The position numbers were made by a program, and so were the translations under genes. Below the pieces are notes generated by a model. It worked only from the letters and a program-made list of their open reading frames with translations. It was not told the DNA's origin and made no database searches. Source: Bradyrhizobium sp. URHD0069 (GTDB taxonomy: Bacteria; Pseudomonadota; Alphaproteobacteria; Rhizobiales; Xanthobacteraceae). From it: 64,000 nt of DNA. Shown one piece after another: positions 17,523 to 24,967 of this stretch. The stretch is taken from contig NZ_JNIJ01000012.1 in assembly GCF_000701345.1 (NCBI RefSeq), positions 1 through 64,000 of the forward strand, in the 5' to 3' direction. The stretch's first letter is position 1; every line of letters starts with the position of its first letter.

Positions 17523-19256
17523 ATGGGCGTAGCCTGTTGCGGAGAAGGCGCTACCTTCGAAGGCTTGTCGGCTGATTACAAGCGGCGGCTTTGGCTCGTC
17601 ATTGCGATCAACGCCGGGATGTTCCTGGTGGAAATAGGCGCCGGCGCACTCGCCGGCTCGCAAGCGCTGCAGGCCGATGCACTCGACTTTCTGGGCGACG
17701 CGGCGACCTACGGTCTCAGCCTCGCGGTCATCGGTGCATCCGTTCGGGTCCGGGCGCGTGCGGCCTTTGTGAAAGGCGTCAGCCTCACGCTGATGGGCCT
17801 GTGGGTGTTTGGGGCGACCGCTTATCACGTGCTTGTGCTCGGTGTGCCCCGCGCCGAGATCATGGGCGCCATCGGCATCCTGGCTCTCGCTGCCAATGTG
17901 ACTAGCGTCGTCATCCTCGTGCGCTACAAGGATGGCGACGCCAACGTGCGCTCCGTGTGGCTTTGCTCGCGTAACGATGCGATCGGCAACGTCGCCGTGA
18001 TGCTCGCTGCGCTCGGCGTTTGGGCAACCGCGACCAGGTGGCCCGACCTGATCGTGGCCGCCATCATGGCGGGATTGTTCCTGTGGTCATCCGCTCAAAT
18101 CCTGCGACAGGCGGTGCGTGAGCTCCGAACCGGGGAAATCTCACTCCACACGCACGTGCCGCACACGCACGCGCCGCCGGATTGGGCCCGGCTGCGCGAC
18201 AGATTTGCGGCCGCGACCCGCGTGTTTGTTACTGACACTCGCGTTAAGATCGCGGCATTGGCAAGCCTGGTCGTCCTCTGGCTCGCAAGCGGCTTCTTTA
18301 CGATCCAGTCCGGGGAGATCGGCCTGCGCCTCCGGTTTGCTCGCATCGTCGCGGCCGACCTCGGCCCAGGCCTACACTACCGCCTGCCCTCGCCAATCGA
18401 GACGCACCGTCTCGTCGAAACCGAACGCACGCGGAGTGCAGAGCTCGGTTTCCGCAGTCAGGCGGACGAGAGCTTGACGACGCGCACACTCGCCCGCGAG
18501 CGGCTCACAGTGGGCGGGCCTTCGAATCCAGTGCCGGAGGCGATCAAGGCCAAGGGCTCCTGGTTCCAGCGCGAGATGCTGGAGGGCGAGTCTTTCCTCC
18601 TGACCGGTGATGCCAACCTCATCGATCTTCGGTCAACCGTGCAGTACCGCGTCAAGGATCCGGTGGCCTACGTCACAAACCTCGCGGAACCGGAGGCGCT
18701 CGTCCGAAGCGTTACTCGCGCAGGGCTGCGTAGCATTATTGCCACTCAGCGAATCGACGCGTTGCTAACAAGCGCCAAAGCAGAGGTCGAGGTGCGACTG
18801 CATGAGTTCGTTCAGGCGCGCCTGGACGGTCTGAACGCCGGCATCGCGCTCGTCTCGGTGCGCTTGGTCTACGTGCACGCGCCCCAGGAGGCACACGACG
18901 CCGAGCGGGACGTGGCTAGTGCACAGGAGGACAAGCTGCGCACGATCAACCGCGCCAAGGGGTTCGCCACCGAGGAGGTAAACGAAGCGAAAGGCGAGGC
19001 CGCGGCGACGGTCGAGGGTGCCCTCGCCGTCCAGGACGAACAGGTCCGCCGCGCTCGCGGCGAGGCGCTAGCGTTCAGCCTACAGGTCGAGGCGTTTCGG
19101 CAGGCGCCGGAATTGGCCGCATTCCGCTTACAGATGGAGACGATCGAGGACGTGTTGCCGAAGGTGCACAAGCTTGTCCGGCCGAAGGCGAGTGCCATCA
19201 AAGACTTCGACCTTTGGCTCCTTGAGCCTCCGATCAGCGCGGGGGGCAACCGATGA
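17523..19256 (+). CDS. Fusion of CDF cation-efflux membrane domain with HflK-like SPFH domain
   Basis: A 577-residue protein joining two families. Residues 20-200 form six membrane helices of a cation diffusion facilitator. TM2 carries D-x3-D (ADALDFLGDAATYG, D55/D59) and TM5 carries CSRNDAIGN, both positions where CDF proteins bind the transported metal. The usual cytoplasmic CDF C-terminal domain is absent. In its place is a His-rich linker (HTHVPHTHAPP, 209-219), a seventh helix (about 241-260) and an HflK-type SPFH domain (LLTGDANLIDLRSTVQYRVKDP, about residue 357 on) with coiled coil. Six helices plus one would put the SPFH part in the periplasm, as in HflK. ATG 17523 is chosen because it opens the CDF N-terminus (MGVACCGEG); the frame is open 34 codons upstream inside the acetamidase gene. 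Fusion by sequencing error is unlikely because the frame is continuous. Confidence 0.85.
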   Translation: MGVACCGEGATFEGLSADYKRRLWLVIAINAGMFLVEIGAGALAGSQALQADALDFLGDAATYGLSLAVIGASVRVRARAAFVKGVSLTLMGLWVFGATAYHVLVLGVPRAEIMGAIGILALAANVTSVVILVRYKDGDANVRSVWLCSRNDAIGNVAVMLAALGVWATATRWPDLIVAAIMAGLFLWSSAQILRQAVRELRTGEISLHTHVPHTHAPPDWARLRDRFAAATRVFVTDTRVKIAALASLVVLWLASGFFTIQSGEIGLRLRFARIVAADLGPGLHYRLPSPIETHRLVETERTRSAELGFRSQADESLTTRTLARERLTVGGPSNPVPEAIKAKGSWFQREMLEGESFLLTGDANLIDLRSTVQYRVKDPVAYVTNLAEPEALVRSVTRAGLRSIIATQRIDALLTSAKAEVEVRLHEFVQARLDGLNAGIALVSVRLVYVHAPQEAHDAERDVASAQEDKLRTINRAKGFATEEVNEAKGEAAATVEGALAVQDEQVRRARGEALAFSLQVEAFRQAPELAAFRLQMETIEDVLPKVHKLVRPKASAIKDFDLWLLEPPISAGGNR

Positions 19257-19281
19257 AGGCAGCTTACCCTGGAGTTGGCAG

Positions 19282-20286
19282 ATGAGCCGCGCGGGCGGCA
19301 GACGGAGGACGGCGCTGCGGGTGCTGACGCCTGCCGCTATCGCCGTGCTGGTGCTGTCGGCTCTTGCGAGCCTCTTCACGTTAGATATCACTGAGCACGG
19401 GATGGTCACGCGCTTCGGCCGGATCGTGCGACTCGTTGAAGAGCCGGGCCTAGGCTTCAAACTGCCCTTCGAGCGTGTGCAGCGGTTCGACAAGCGCCTC
19501 CTATACTTGAGCACTCGGCCCGTTGAGTACGTCACGGCGGACAGGAAGAACGTGTCCGTTGCCACGCTCGCTACCTGGCGCATCGCCGAACCGGCGCACT
19601 TCCTCGCGACGCTTGCCACGCGCGGCGATGCCGAGCAGCGGCTTACGGAGGCTATCGTCGGTGAAGTCGGTGCAGTGCTCGGCCGCCATAGCTTCGCCTC
19701 CCTCATCGCGCCGCATACTTCGGAGAACCGGTTCGGGGCGATAATCGCGGAGGTACGTGCCGGAGTTCAGGCTCTTGTTGCGCCCGCCTATGGTATCGAG
19801 GTGATCGATCTCGGTGTGCGTGAACTCGCCCTGCCTCAGCAGAACCGGCAGAGCGTCTTCGAGCGGATGAAGGCGGAGCGGGCCCGCATCACCATGCAGC
19901 TGCGCTCCGAGGGGAAGGCAGAGTCGAGGCGGATCATCGCCGAAGCTGATCGCCAGAAGGCACGCATCCTCGCCGAGGCCAACGAACATGCAAGGCGACT
20001 CGACGGCGAGGGAGAGGCTGAGGCGATGCGTGTCTACGCGCGCGAGTTTGCCGCCGATCTACCCTTCTTCAAGTTCGTCCGCACGCTCGAGGCCTATGAT
20101 CGTATCCTCGACGACAAGACGACCCTGTTCCTGCCGGCCGAGTCCGAACTCCTGCAGATGCTGCAGCCTAGCGCATCGGTCGCGCGGGATCTTAACCAGC
20201 CGCCCAAGGCTCGTCCCAGGAATGGCGAGACCGTGGGCGCTGGTGTCGAAGGTCTGCAGCCACCGTCACGCGGGGGATCGCCATGA
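19282..20286 (+). CDS. SPFH-domain protein, HflC-like (copy 2)
   Basis: A 334-residue HflC-type SPFH protein. ATG 19282 has GGAG seven bases upstream. There is an N-terminal membrane helix (about 14-34) and the HflC signature ITEHGMVTRFGRIVRLVEEPGLGFKLP (seen in parts). The SPFH core includes YGIEVIDLGVRELALPQQNRQSVFERMKAERARI, close to the HflC consensus. A Glu/Ala coiled coil follows, then FKFVRTLEAYDRIL..TTLFLPAESELL. The C-terminus is Pro-rich. It lies 25 bases after the CDF-HflK fusion gene, and its stop overlaps the next gene (ATGA). It is the natural partner of the HflK-like protein encoded next. Confidence 0.9.
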   Translation: MSRAGGRRRTALRVLTPAAIAVLVLSALASLFTLDITEHGMVTRFGRIVRLVEEPGLGFKLPFERVQRFDKRLLYLSTRPVEYVTADRKNVSVATLATWRIAEPAHFLATLATRGDAEQRLTEAIVGEVGAVLGRHSFASLIAPHTSENRFGAIIAEVRAGVQALVAPAYGIEVIDLGVRELALPQQNRQSVFERMKAERARITMQLRSEGKAESRRIIAEADRQKARILAEANEHARRLDGEGEAEAMRVYAREFAADLPFFKFVRTLEAYDRILDDKTTLFLPAESELLQMLQPSASVARDLNQPPKARPRNGETVGAGVEGLQPPSRGGSP

Positions 20287-21248
20287 CGGCCAGCCACATG
20301 GCGCCGCAGGACGGCGCGGAAAGCGCCCCCAGACATCCGCGCTGGCGCGCTCACGCGCTCCGGGGCGGTGTCGTCTTCTTGCTCCTGCTGATCGCGGCCT
20401 ACTTCGCCACGGGCTTCCATCTCGTCGCAACGGACGAGCAAGCTTTGGCGCGCCGCCTCGGCGTGCCCCATGACCGCCTGGGTCCCGGCATGCACTGGCG
20501 TTTCCCCTGGCCCGTCGACCGGGTCGACCTGGTCAAGACCACAAGTGTCTCGAAAGTCGGCGTGGGCTTCGCTTTGCCCGAGGGCGAGCAGGAGACCGTG
20601 ATTGGGATGGAGCTGCTGACGGGTGACACGAACATCCTAAGCATCGCACTCGTGCTACAATACGTGATACGCGATCCTGCCGACTTCCTGCTGCATGTCG
20701 AGGACACAAGAGCGCTGATCGGCGGGCTTGCCGAAAGTGTGCTCACCCAGGTTTTGGCCGGCATGTCGGTTGATGAGGTCTTGACCACAGGCCGGCTTGC
20801 CATCCAGGACAGGGTGAAGATACAGACTCAGGAGCTCCTCGATCGCTACCAAAGCGGCGTTCAGATCACGGCTTCCAGCATCATGGCCATGACGCTTGAC
20901 GCGGCGGTGGCGCAGGCCTTTCAAGACGTGGCGGACGCCATGGCCGATCGCGAACGCTCACGCAACGAGGCGCGCGTCTATGCGGCCAACCTCCTGCCTA
21001 AGGCTCGCGGGGAGGCGCACACATTGATCCAGGCAGCACAGAGTCGGCGTGAGCAGCGCATCGCGCAAGCCATAGGCACGACCACCCGTCTCAAAGCCTT
21101 ACAGCAAGAGTATCCGAAGGCCCCCGAGCTGACGCGCACCCGCCTCTATCTTGAAACCATGGAGAAGACTCTGCCCAGAGTGAAAGCCTACATCCTGGAC
21201 ACGGAGGATGGAGAGGCTCCGGTCAACTTGCGAGTGAGAGGGCGTTAG
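20283..21248 (+). CDS. SPFH-domain protein, HflK-like
   Basis: A 321-residue HflK-type SPFH protein. The start overlaps the preceding stop by four bases, indicating coupled translation. There is a membrane helix at about 27-46, then FHLVATDEQALARRLGVPHDRLGPGMHWRFPWPVDRVD, the HflK entry. The central HflK motif appears as MELLTGDTNILSIALVLQYVIRDPADFLLHVED (seen in parts). A coiled coil follows, ending RTRLYLETMEKTLPRVKAYILD. It is shorter than chromosomal HflK proteins because the Gly-rich N-terminal region is missing. It is the last gene of the SPFH/CDF unit. Confidence 0.9.
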   Translation: MTASHMAPQDGAESAPRHPRWRAHALRGGVVFLLLLIAAYFATGFHLVATDEQALARRLGVPHDRLGPGMHWRFPWPVDRVDLVKTTSVSKVGVGFALPEGEQETVIGMELLTGDTNILSIALVLQYVIRDPADFLLHVEDTRALIGGLAESVLTQVLAGMSVDEVLTTGRLAIQDRVKIQTQELLDRYQSGVQITASSIMAMTLDAAVAQAFQDVADAMADRERSRNEARVYAANLLPKARGEAHTLIQAAQSRREQRIAQAIGTTTRLKALQQEYPKAPELTRTRLYLETMEKTLPRVKAYILDTEDGEAPVNLRVRGR

Positions 21249-21370
21249 ATTCTGTCCAGCGAACAGCACCTGATCCCCACCGGGTGCCTTTTCGGCCGAG
21301 TTCCAGCCGCTCGACCAGAACCGGTCGAACTGCGACTTTGCCACAGCGTCAGCGCCAGGAGGCCGCCGCG

Positions 21371-21472
21371 ATGGTGGATACCGCGCTGAAATCGGCCATG
21401 CGAAACCGGAAGCAAAAGGCAAATGGCAGCAAAGCGGTACCAGGCCAGCCTGACGGAACAGATGGCGAATAA
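21371..21472 (+). CDS. Possible 33-aa basic peptide at island edge
   Basis: ATG 21371 has AGGAGG ten bases upstream and opens a 33-codon frame (MVDTALKSAMRNRKQKANGS..). The peptide is basic and Lys/Asn/Gly-rich. No family is recognised and it could be chance. It lies between the last SPFH gene and tRNA-Cys. Confidence 0.25.
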   Translation: MVDTALKSAMRNRKQKANGSKAVPGQPDGTDGE

Positions 21473-21501
21473 AATAATTATGTGAAATCAACAAGATGAG
21501 G

Positions 21502-21575
21502 TGGAGGCCACGACCAGAATTGAACTGGTGTACACGGTTTTGCAGACCGTTGCGTAACCACTCCGCCACGTGGCC
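21502..21575 (-). tRNA. tRNA-Cys (GCA)
   Basis: On the minus strand: acceptor stem GGCCACG / CGTGGCC, discriminator U, encoded CCA, anticodon GCA in CTGCAAA, and T-arm CCAGTTCAATTCTGG. Length 74 bases. Its 3' 44 bases are duplicated at 14793-14836, marking it as the integration target of the island. Confidence 0.95.
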
Positions 21576-21775
21576 CCATTGGGGCCGTTTAATATAGAGC
21601 ATCAGGCACTTAGGCAACCGGCCTCACGTCCTGCTCCGGCGGCGCTATGTTGACGCGGGCCATGGCGCGCTGTCCGACTTTAGCCGCTAATCGCTCCCCA
21701 GCGGACGTGGATTATCCGCAGGTTGCTGCCTTCAGCGCGGTTTAATTCTCCCCCGGGCATCCCCATATACAATTC

Positions 21776-21925
21776 ATGGCTCACTGGCAGGCATCTATCA
21801 CGCGCGAACCACCGAAGACGAAGGCTGAGCTCCGTCAGATGCTGGCCGAGGCCGTCCGCAACACGCAGCCCAGCGCGGTCCACAGGCCGAAACACCCGCC
21901 GAAGCCCGACAAAGATCAGCCCTAG
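21776..21925 (+). CDS. Small Lys/Pro-rich protein (49 aa)
   Basis: A 49-residue frame, MAHWQASITREPPKTKAELR.., with a short helix (KAELRQMLAEAVRNTQP) and a basic Pro-rich tail. The helix motif is one I associate with short Bradyrhizobium proteins. No good ribosome-binding site precedes the ATG. Function unknown. Confidence 0.45.
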   Translation: MAHWQASITREPPKTKAELRQMLAEAVRNTQPSAVHRPKHPPKPDKDQP

Positions 21926-22031
21926 CTGGCCGTCCATCGATCATATCCGCCGACACGAAACCAACGCAGTCGCGGCAGTTGGTGTCCGTTCCAATAGCTT
22001 AGCCTTACCAAAGTTCATAAAGGAACAGCGT

Positions 22032-22268
22032 ATGCGGAAACCTTCCATTCCCACCGAACAAGAGATCAACGAGGGACCGCAAACGGTATCTTTTCAGATA
22101 GCGAACGGGAACGCGCGGCAGAGCTGCATTCTGCAAACCAAGCTCCCTACGAAGGCGCAGGCGCAGAAATACCTTCTCACACATTGGCCGATCATCGAAA
22201 AGATGGCCCGCGACGCACTTGCGACGGGAACCCTTGAAGACGGCCAGATCAAACTCGTAATGAACTAA
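22032..22268 (+). CDS. Small hypothetical protein (78 aa)
   Basis: ATG 22032 has AGGAA at ribosome-binding distance. The 78-residue product has no signal peptide or membrane segment. It reads as a compact mixed alpha/beta domain (beta: QTVSFQIANGNARQSCILQT; helix: KAQAQKYLLTHWPIIEKMARDAL), ending GQIKLVMN. No family is recognised with confidence. A wHTH-like small gene follows 50 bases later on the same strand. Confidence 0.62.
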   Translation: MRKPSIPTEQEINEGPQTVSFQIANGNARQSCILQTKLPTKAQAQKYLLTHWPIIEKMARDALATGTLEDGQIKLVMN

Positions 22269-22317
22269 ACGACTCATTGAAGAGTGAACATCAGGGTTTC
22301 GTTTGCAAGGAGTAGTC

Positions 22318-22497
22318 ATGCTGAATGATCGGGAGAATATCTTGAATGTGCTTCGCGAGAAGCCGCTCAAAGTCTACGAGATCATGAAACGCGCCAATGT
22401 CGTGAATGAGGAAGTCTGCCAATCCCTCCTTTTGAAAATGCGCGGCGAAGGTTTGGTGAAGTTCGATATTCACAATGGGCGATGGCTCATCGGATGA
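22318..22497 (+). CDS. Small winged-helix-like protein (59 aa)
   Basis: ATG 22318 follows AAGGAG at good spacing. The 59 residues fit a minimal winged helix: helix ENILNVLREKP, helix KVYEIMKRANV, helix NEEVCQSLLLKMRGEGLV, then a two-strand wing KFDIHNGRWLIG. It may be a small DNA-binding regulator; this is inferred from pattern only. It may be co-transcribed with the preceding 78-aa gene. Confidence 0.65.
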   Translation: MLNDRENILNVLREKPLKVYEIMKRANVVNEEVCQSLLLKMRGEGLVKFDIHNGRWLIG

Positions 22498-22718
22498 TCC
22501 GCGAAATTGCTCCGATCATCCCCGCCAGAGCAACCGATTATGCGACGGCCTCTTTCGTTTCAGGCCCTTTCCCGTCATCCTCATCTGCCGTCCCAAATTA
22601 TTACATGAACCTTGGCGCGCTTTGTGCCGACAGATGGTTACCGGAGGATTGCACTGTCCGGATTTAAGCCAACGCGCCGAGCATTATTCAGCTTGGTGGC
22701 GATTTCAGGGAAATTGCC

Positions 22719-22895
22719 ATGGACACCGCAAACCGTTGCAGGGATCAATCGTCAGAATGCCTTCATTTGATGAAATTGGCGCAGAGCGAAGCCGAGGCCC
22801 GGGTCCTACAAAGTCTTTCCCATAGCTGGGTCAGGATCGCCAATCAAACCGAGCGATACGGCCAGATGATAAAAGGCAGGGGCGCTCCGAAATAA
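22719..22895 (+). CDS. Small helical protein (58 aa)
   Basis: ATG 22719 has AGGGA about nine bases upstream. The 58-residue product is one or two amphipathic helices (CRDQSSECLHLMKLAQSEAEARVLQSLSHSWVRIANQTERY, seen in parts). The pattern, an early Arg/Cys helix, then Ala/Glu, then a Trp-x-Arg-x-Ala helix, recalls a short-protein family repeated in Bradyrhizobium genomes; the protein at 24968-25201 shows a similar pattern. Function unknown. Confidence 0.55.
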   Translation: MDTANRCRDQSSECLHLMKLAQSEAEARVLQSLSHSWVRIANQTERYGQMIKGRGAPK

Positions 22896-23236
22896 GGCCG
22901 CTTCAGTTGGCGACGATAGCAACATCCGGGCAGTCGCTTGCGGGCTTCTCTGGCTACGGGCGCCATCCGTTCGCCAAGCCATACCGTCTAGATCAAATTC
23001 CGCACCGTGCGGAATTTGCCGCCCGCGTGAATGCTGCAAACGCCGCTGCGTTCGGTCACGATGATCGGCACCGCGCCCGATGCCGCAAGATATTCGAGCG
23101 GGTTTTCTGTTCGGCGCTTTCGCCAACATGGAGCGGCCTAAATTGAATCTGAGTCCGAGACCAGACGCCGCATTGATTTCATGAAACGGAATCGGAATAC
23201 CACCACGGACCAAAAAGAGTCGGCTGGAAAGTGGGA
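22896..23236. other. Intergenic region
   Basis: About 340 bases with open frames on both strands but no ribosome-binding site or family resemblance. A perfect small palindrome (aattccgcaccgtgcggaatt, near 23000-23020) is present and could be an operator or cruciform. Confidence 0.4.
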
Positions 23237-23416
23237 ATGGCAGATTACCGTGTGTACACCATCGGCGACGATGGGCATTTCATCAACTCCCGAGCGTTCT
23301 CCTGCGATAACGATCCCGACGCAATCGAGTGGGCAAAGCAGCTGGTTGATGGTCACGACATAGAGCTTCGGAGCGGACCACGCTTGATAATCCGACTGGA
23401 ACGCAAGCCGAAATGA
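23237..23416 (+). CDS. Small conserved-type protein (59 aa)
   Basis: ATG 23237 opens a 59-residue protein, MADYRVYTIGDDGHFINSRA.., ending LVDGHDIELRSGPRLIIRLERK. This layout (a short beta hairpin YxVYTIGxDGHF, then a helix DxDAIEWAKQLVDGHDIELWSG-type) is familiar from many small Bradyrhizobium proteins. No catalytic residues are evident and the function is unknown. Confidence 0.7.
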   Translation: MADYRVYTIGDDGHFINSRAFSCDNDPDAIEWAKQLVDGHDIELRSGPRLIIRLERKPK

Positions 23417-23590
23417 TTTCGCAATCCGGCCTGTTCCAGCCTGCCCCAACGTGCGAACGTGAATTGACTGGGAACAAAGGGCCTGTCTGCTTGCGATCTG
23501 AAAATCCGGCCGAGGCCGGAACGGCGGACGCAATGCGAAGGGCATTTTGGCCGCGGTCTGCTGCGCCGCGCATATCCCAAGGAGGTTCTG

Positions 23591-23848
23591 ATGCGCATTC
23601 TGGCCTTGGCGATTTTGGCGATTGGGACGATCTCAATAGGGCCGGCGGCGGCCCAGACGTACGATCCGGCTTATCCGGTGTGCCTGCATGTGTACGGCCG
23701 GAACAACTATTACGAATGCATGTACACGTCGCTGCCTCAGTGCAACGCGTCGGCATCGGGCCGCGCCGCCCAGTGCATCATCAATCCATATTTTGATTTT
23801 GCGAGCGCGCGAGTGCCCCCGGGACGATATTATCGCCGCGGCTACTGA
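23591..23848 (+). CDS. DUF3551 small secreted protein
   Basis: ATG 23591 follows a strong AAGGAGG. The 85-residue product has a signal peptide (about 1-22, ending AAA-QTYDP) and a short mature part with spaced cysteines (VCLHVY, YYECMYTSLPQCNASASGRAAQC) and a Tyr/Arg-rich tail, typical of DUF3551. The last 7 bases overlap the 3' end of the convergent membrane-protein gene. Confidence 0.82.
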   Translation: MRILALAILAIGTISIGPAAAQTYDPAYPVCLHVYGRNNYYECMYTSLPQCNASASGRAAQCIINPYFDFASARVPPGRYYRRGY

Positions 23849-24378
23849 GGGCCGCCGGTCTTCCAGGCTTCGACCGTCTTGTTTCCGAGGTTGCGGTGAG
23901 GCGCCACCTGGCGGGCGCTGGAAGAGCAGTCCCTCAACTTCATCAGTGCGTCGGTGACCGTCCGGCCCAATTGCCCAATCGCTTCGTCGGTGAGGATCGA
24001 TTTCGCGCTTCCGAGCCGGTCGACGCTGACATTCAGGACGGTCAACGCCTCCTTCAATTGCGCGATCTCGGATTGAAGAGCTGGGTGTTCTCCTGCCCTA
24101 ATCTCCCGAAGGGCGTTGCCAAGCGTGCGGACTTCCGCCGTCAGGTTTCGGAGATTCGCCAGCGCGTCTTTCGACGGCAGATCGACTTTCGACAACACGG
24201 CCTCCGTCATCGTTGCGGCGACGTTTTTGGCAAAATGCTCGATGCGCACAGTTGCGACCAGTGCAAGAATCGCGGCGACGATCACCAGGATCGCTGTCGC
24301 ATTGATCAGCGCCAGCAGCAACTGTCCAGGGAGCCTCCACAACCGCGCGGAAATCCCATTGCGATCGGGCTCGGCCAT
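23842..24378 (-). CDS. Single-pass membrane protein with coiled coil
   Basis: ATG 24378 has AGGAGGTG upstream. The 178-residue product has a membrane helix at about 17-45 (LLLALINATAILVIVAAILALVA, seen in part). A long heptad-like helical region follows (about 60-140; LRNLTAEVRTLGNALREI, IAQLKEALTVLNVSVDRL) and should form a coiled coil. No enzyme motif. The function is unknown; it could be a scaffold or a methyl-accepting-like stalk without a signalling domain. Confidence 0.68.
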   Translation of the reverse strand: MAEPDRNGISARLWRLPGQLLLALINATAILVIVAAILALVATVRIEHFAKNVAATMTEAVLSKVDLPSKDALANLRNLTAEVRTLGNALREIRAGEHPALQSEIAQLKEALTVLNVSVDRLGSAKSILTDEAIGQLGRTVTDALMKLRDCSSSARQVAPHRNLGNKTVEAWKTGGPQ

Positions 24379-24552
24379 GGTCACCTCCTGTCGTCTCCGC
24401 GGTGGTGGCCGCGACCTCACCGACGCGCCGCATGCGCTCGCCTTGGCTGCGCGCGTCGAGCGGCCACGTTGTTATCGTACCGCCAAGAAGCGTAACGAAG
24501 CTGGATAACGTTTCCGTCGCAAGAACGATCGGCAACGGTCGAACCGCGCGCT

Positions 24553-24729
24553 TCACTTTTGCATGCAGAAGGTCTTCAGCGTGTCGTCAAAGTTACGGGC
24601 CTTAGCGTCCTCGATTAGCGCCAGCCGGACTGCTTCGCACCGCTCTGCGCTCGTAAATTCCTGGGTTGATATTGCGGCGCCATTGACAACCCCGCCGAGC
24701 CAGCTGACGACGATTAGAACATAGGCCAT
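24553..24729 (-). CDS. Small protein under FixK-type box (58 aa)
   Basis: ATG 24729 follows GAGGAGG. The 58-residue product begins with a short hydrophobic segment (MAYVLIVVSWLGGVVNGAA) that may be a signal or anchor, followed by a helix with two Cys (RCEAVRLALIEDAKARNFDDTLKTFCMQK, in parts). A FixK/FNR-type palindrome lies 104-117 bases upstream, suggesting low-oxygen control. Function unknown. Confidence 0.68.
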   Translation of the reverse strand: MAYVLIVVSWLGGVVNGAAISTQEFTSAERCEAVRLALIEDAKARNFDDTLKTFCMQK

Positions 24730-24832
24730 AATATTATCCTCCTCATGGTCTTGCTCAGCGGCGGCCCTTTCTGCTGCGGCACACGCTAGATCCAGAAGCG
24801 CAAATCATGCCTTTGCTCGTCCGTCTTGAGGC

Positions 24833-24846
24833 TTGACCCAGATCAA
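24833..24846. promoter_or_regulatory. FixK/FNR-type binding site
   Basis: TTGACCCAGATCAA matches the TTGA-N6-TCAA palindrome bound by FixK2/FnrN-type regulators in rhizobia. Its centre is about 110 bases before the start of the minus-strand 58-aa gene and about 128 bases before the plus-strand gene at 24968. Confidence 0.6.
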
Positions 24847-24873
24847 GCGAAACGGAGGAGCCGACGTCACATG

Positions 24874-24915
24874 CCCGTTGGGACAATGGCCCAAAGGGCA
24901 ATTGTCCGGATAACG
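24874..24915. repeat. Extended hairpin between divergent small genes
   Basis: Arms GGACAAT (24881-24887) and ATTGTCC (24901-24907) enclose GCCC-AAA-GGGC with one mismatch. A further CCGTT/AACGG pairing outside extends the stem through a bulge. There is no T-run on either strand. It could be an operator, cruciform or small-RNA stem. Confidence 0.5.
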
Positions 24916-24967
24916 GCACCTGTCGTAGCTTGGCGGGGATAGTTCAACCCTCAGGCAGGGGGTGGCA

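Larger units (their letters stand above)
14793..21575. mobile_element. tRNA-Cys-bounded genomic island (about 6.7 kb)
   Basis: The segment lies between the displaced tRNA-Cys 3' half (14793-14836) and the intact tRNA-Cys (21502-21575), with direct 44-bp att-like repeats 6,709 bases apart. It holds an amidase relic, four SPFH-domain proteins, a CDF membrane domain and an acetamidase-type protein. No integrase or excision gene is recognisable, so the element looks immobilised by loss of its recombinase, or is a remnant of a larger one. Confidence 0.75.

Noticed and set aside
21099..21617. 172-codon minus-strand frame spanning tRNA-Cys, considered as an island integrase
   Set aside because: No recombinase motifs; it runs through the tRNA gene and the end of the HflK-like gene, so it is a chance frame.
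22482..22667. 61-codon plus-strand frame after the winged-helix gene
   Set aside because: It begins inside the preceding gene, lacks a good ribosome-binding site and has Ser/Pro-rich composition typical of chance frames.
22806..23213. 135-codon minus-strand frame
   Set aside because: No ribosome-binding site, no family resemblance, and it runs over the supported 58-aa gene's 3' end.
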